A stretch of DNA of 13,649 nucleotides from assembly GCA_031260825.1 (NCBI GenBank), contig JAISKS010000060.1, positions 1 through 13,649 of the forward strand, read 5' to 3'. Both the position numbers and the translations under genes were made by a program. The stretch comes from Bifidobacteriaceae bacterium (GTDB lineage Bacteria; Actinomycetota; Actinomycetes; Actinomycetales; Bifidobacteriaceae). A model generated the notes under the pieces. It searched no databases, was not told the origin of the DNA, and saw only the letters and a program-made list of their open reading frames with translations. Within the stretch, counting starts at the first letter, position 1. Every line of letters starts with the position of its first letter. Positions 13,624-13,649 of this stretch are shown here, piece by piece.

Positions 13624-13649
13624 TTTTGGCGAGACCCACTTTTGGTTCC
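13624..13649. repeat. Partial second copy of the CGAGACCC repeat, cut by the window end
   Basis: The 14-mer TTTTGGCGAGACCC at 13624-13637 is identical to 10183-10196. The following ACTTTTGG matches the inverted right arm of the first copy (CCTTTTGG there) with one difference. This looks like the left arm of another inverted repeat whose other arm lies outside the window. Confidence 0.65.

Noticed and set aside
1..13649. Alternative genetic code with TGA as Gly or Trp
   Set aside because: All genes are full length without in-frame TGA, and Trp is TGG. The lack of TGA as a stop among about eleven genes is compatible with a simple TAA preference.

Overview
The window is an AT-rich, densely packed piece of bacterial chromosome read with the standard genetic code. 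No ORF contains an in-frame TGA, tryptophan is TGG throughout, and almost every gene stops at TAA. Intergenic gaps are a few bases, and several genes overlap by a few bases. A GatA-GatB pair, two large GT-C type membrane proteins, and many lineage-specific Ser/Lys/Gly/Asn-rich insertions in otherwise conserved enzymes suggest a small-genome lineage. My best guess is Patescibacteria/CPR, for example Saccharibacteria. This is impression only: there is no rRNA or marker tree to support it.

Left half, plus strand (1-7019): a probable single operon. It holds the 3' part of gatA (cut by the window edge), gatB, a GT39/ArnT-like membrane glycosyltransferase with an HPPLY motif, a DUF2142-like membrane protein, azlC and a short azlD. 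GatA/GatB are two subunits of the tRNA-dependent amidotransferase that makes Gln-tRNA(Gln) and/or Asn-tRNA(Asn). The next two genes probably act on cell-surface glycans. AzlC/AzlD form a branched-chain amino-acid exporter. The azlD stop lies one base from the dnaB stop, tail to tail.

Middle, minus strand (7021-10089): galE (UDP-glucose 4-epimerase, with an extra N-terminal stretch) followed 15 bp later by dnaB. DnaB is the replicative helicase with an added disordered tail of about 164 residues that ends in an acidic tip resembling the tail of SSB.

Right part, minus strand (10264-13443): a compact three-gene module of telA (toxic-anion-resistance family), an AAA+ ATPase of the CbbX/SpoVK type, and a small two-helix membrane protein resembling XpaC. 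The AAA+ gene is interrupted by one in-frame TAA between Walker A and the pore-loop motif; everything downstream remains in frame and conserved. The module has a clear -10 box and Shine-Dalgarno site upstream of telA. It is bounded on its 3' side by a long near-perfect inverted repeat (10189-10256) and on its 5' side, at the window edge, by what looks like one arm of another copy of the same repeat. Between telA and that edge lies a strongly G/T-skewed, almost C-free stretch with A-tracts on the telA coding strand.

The items most worth following up are the telA/AAA+/XpaC-like module with its in-frame stop, the dispersed CGAGACCC inverted repeat, and the SSB-like tail on DnaB. No tRNA, rRNA, CRISPR array, transposase or phage gene is visible.
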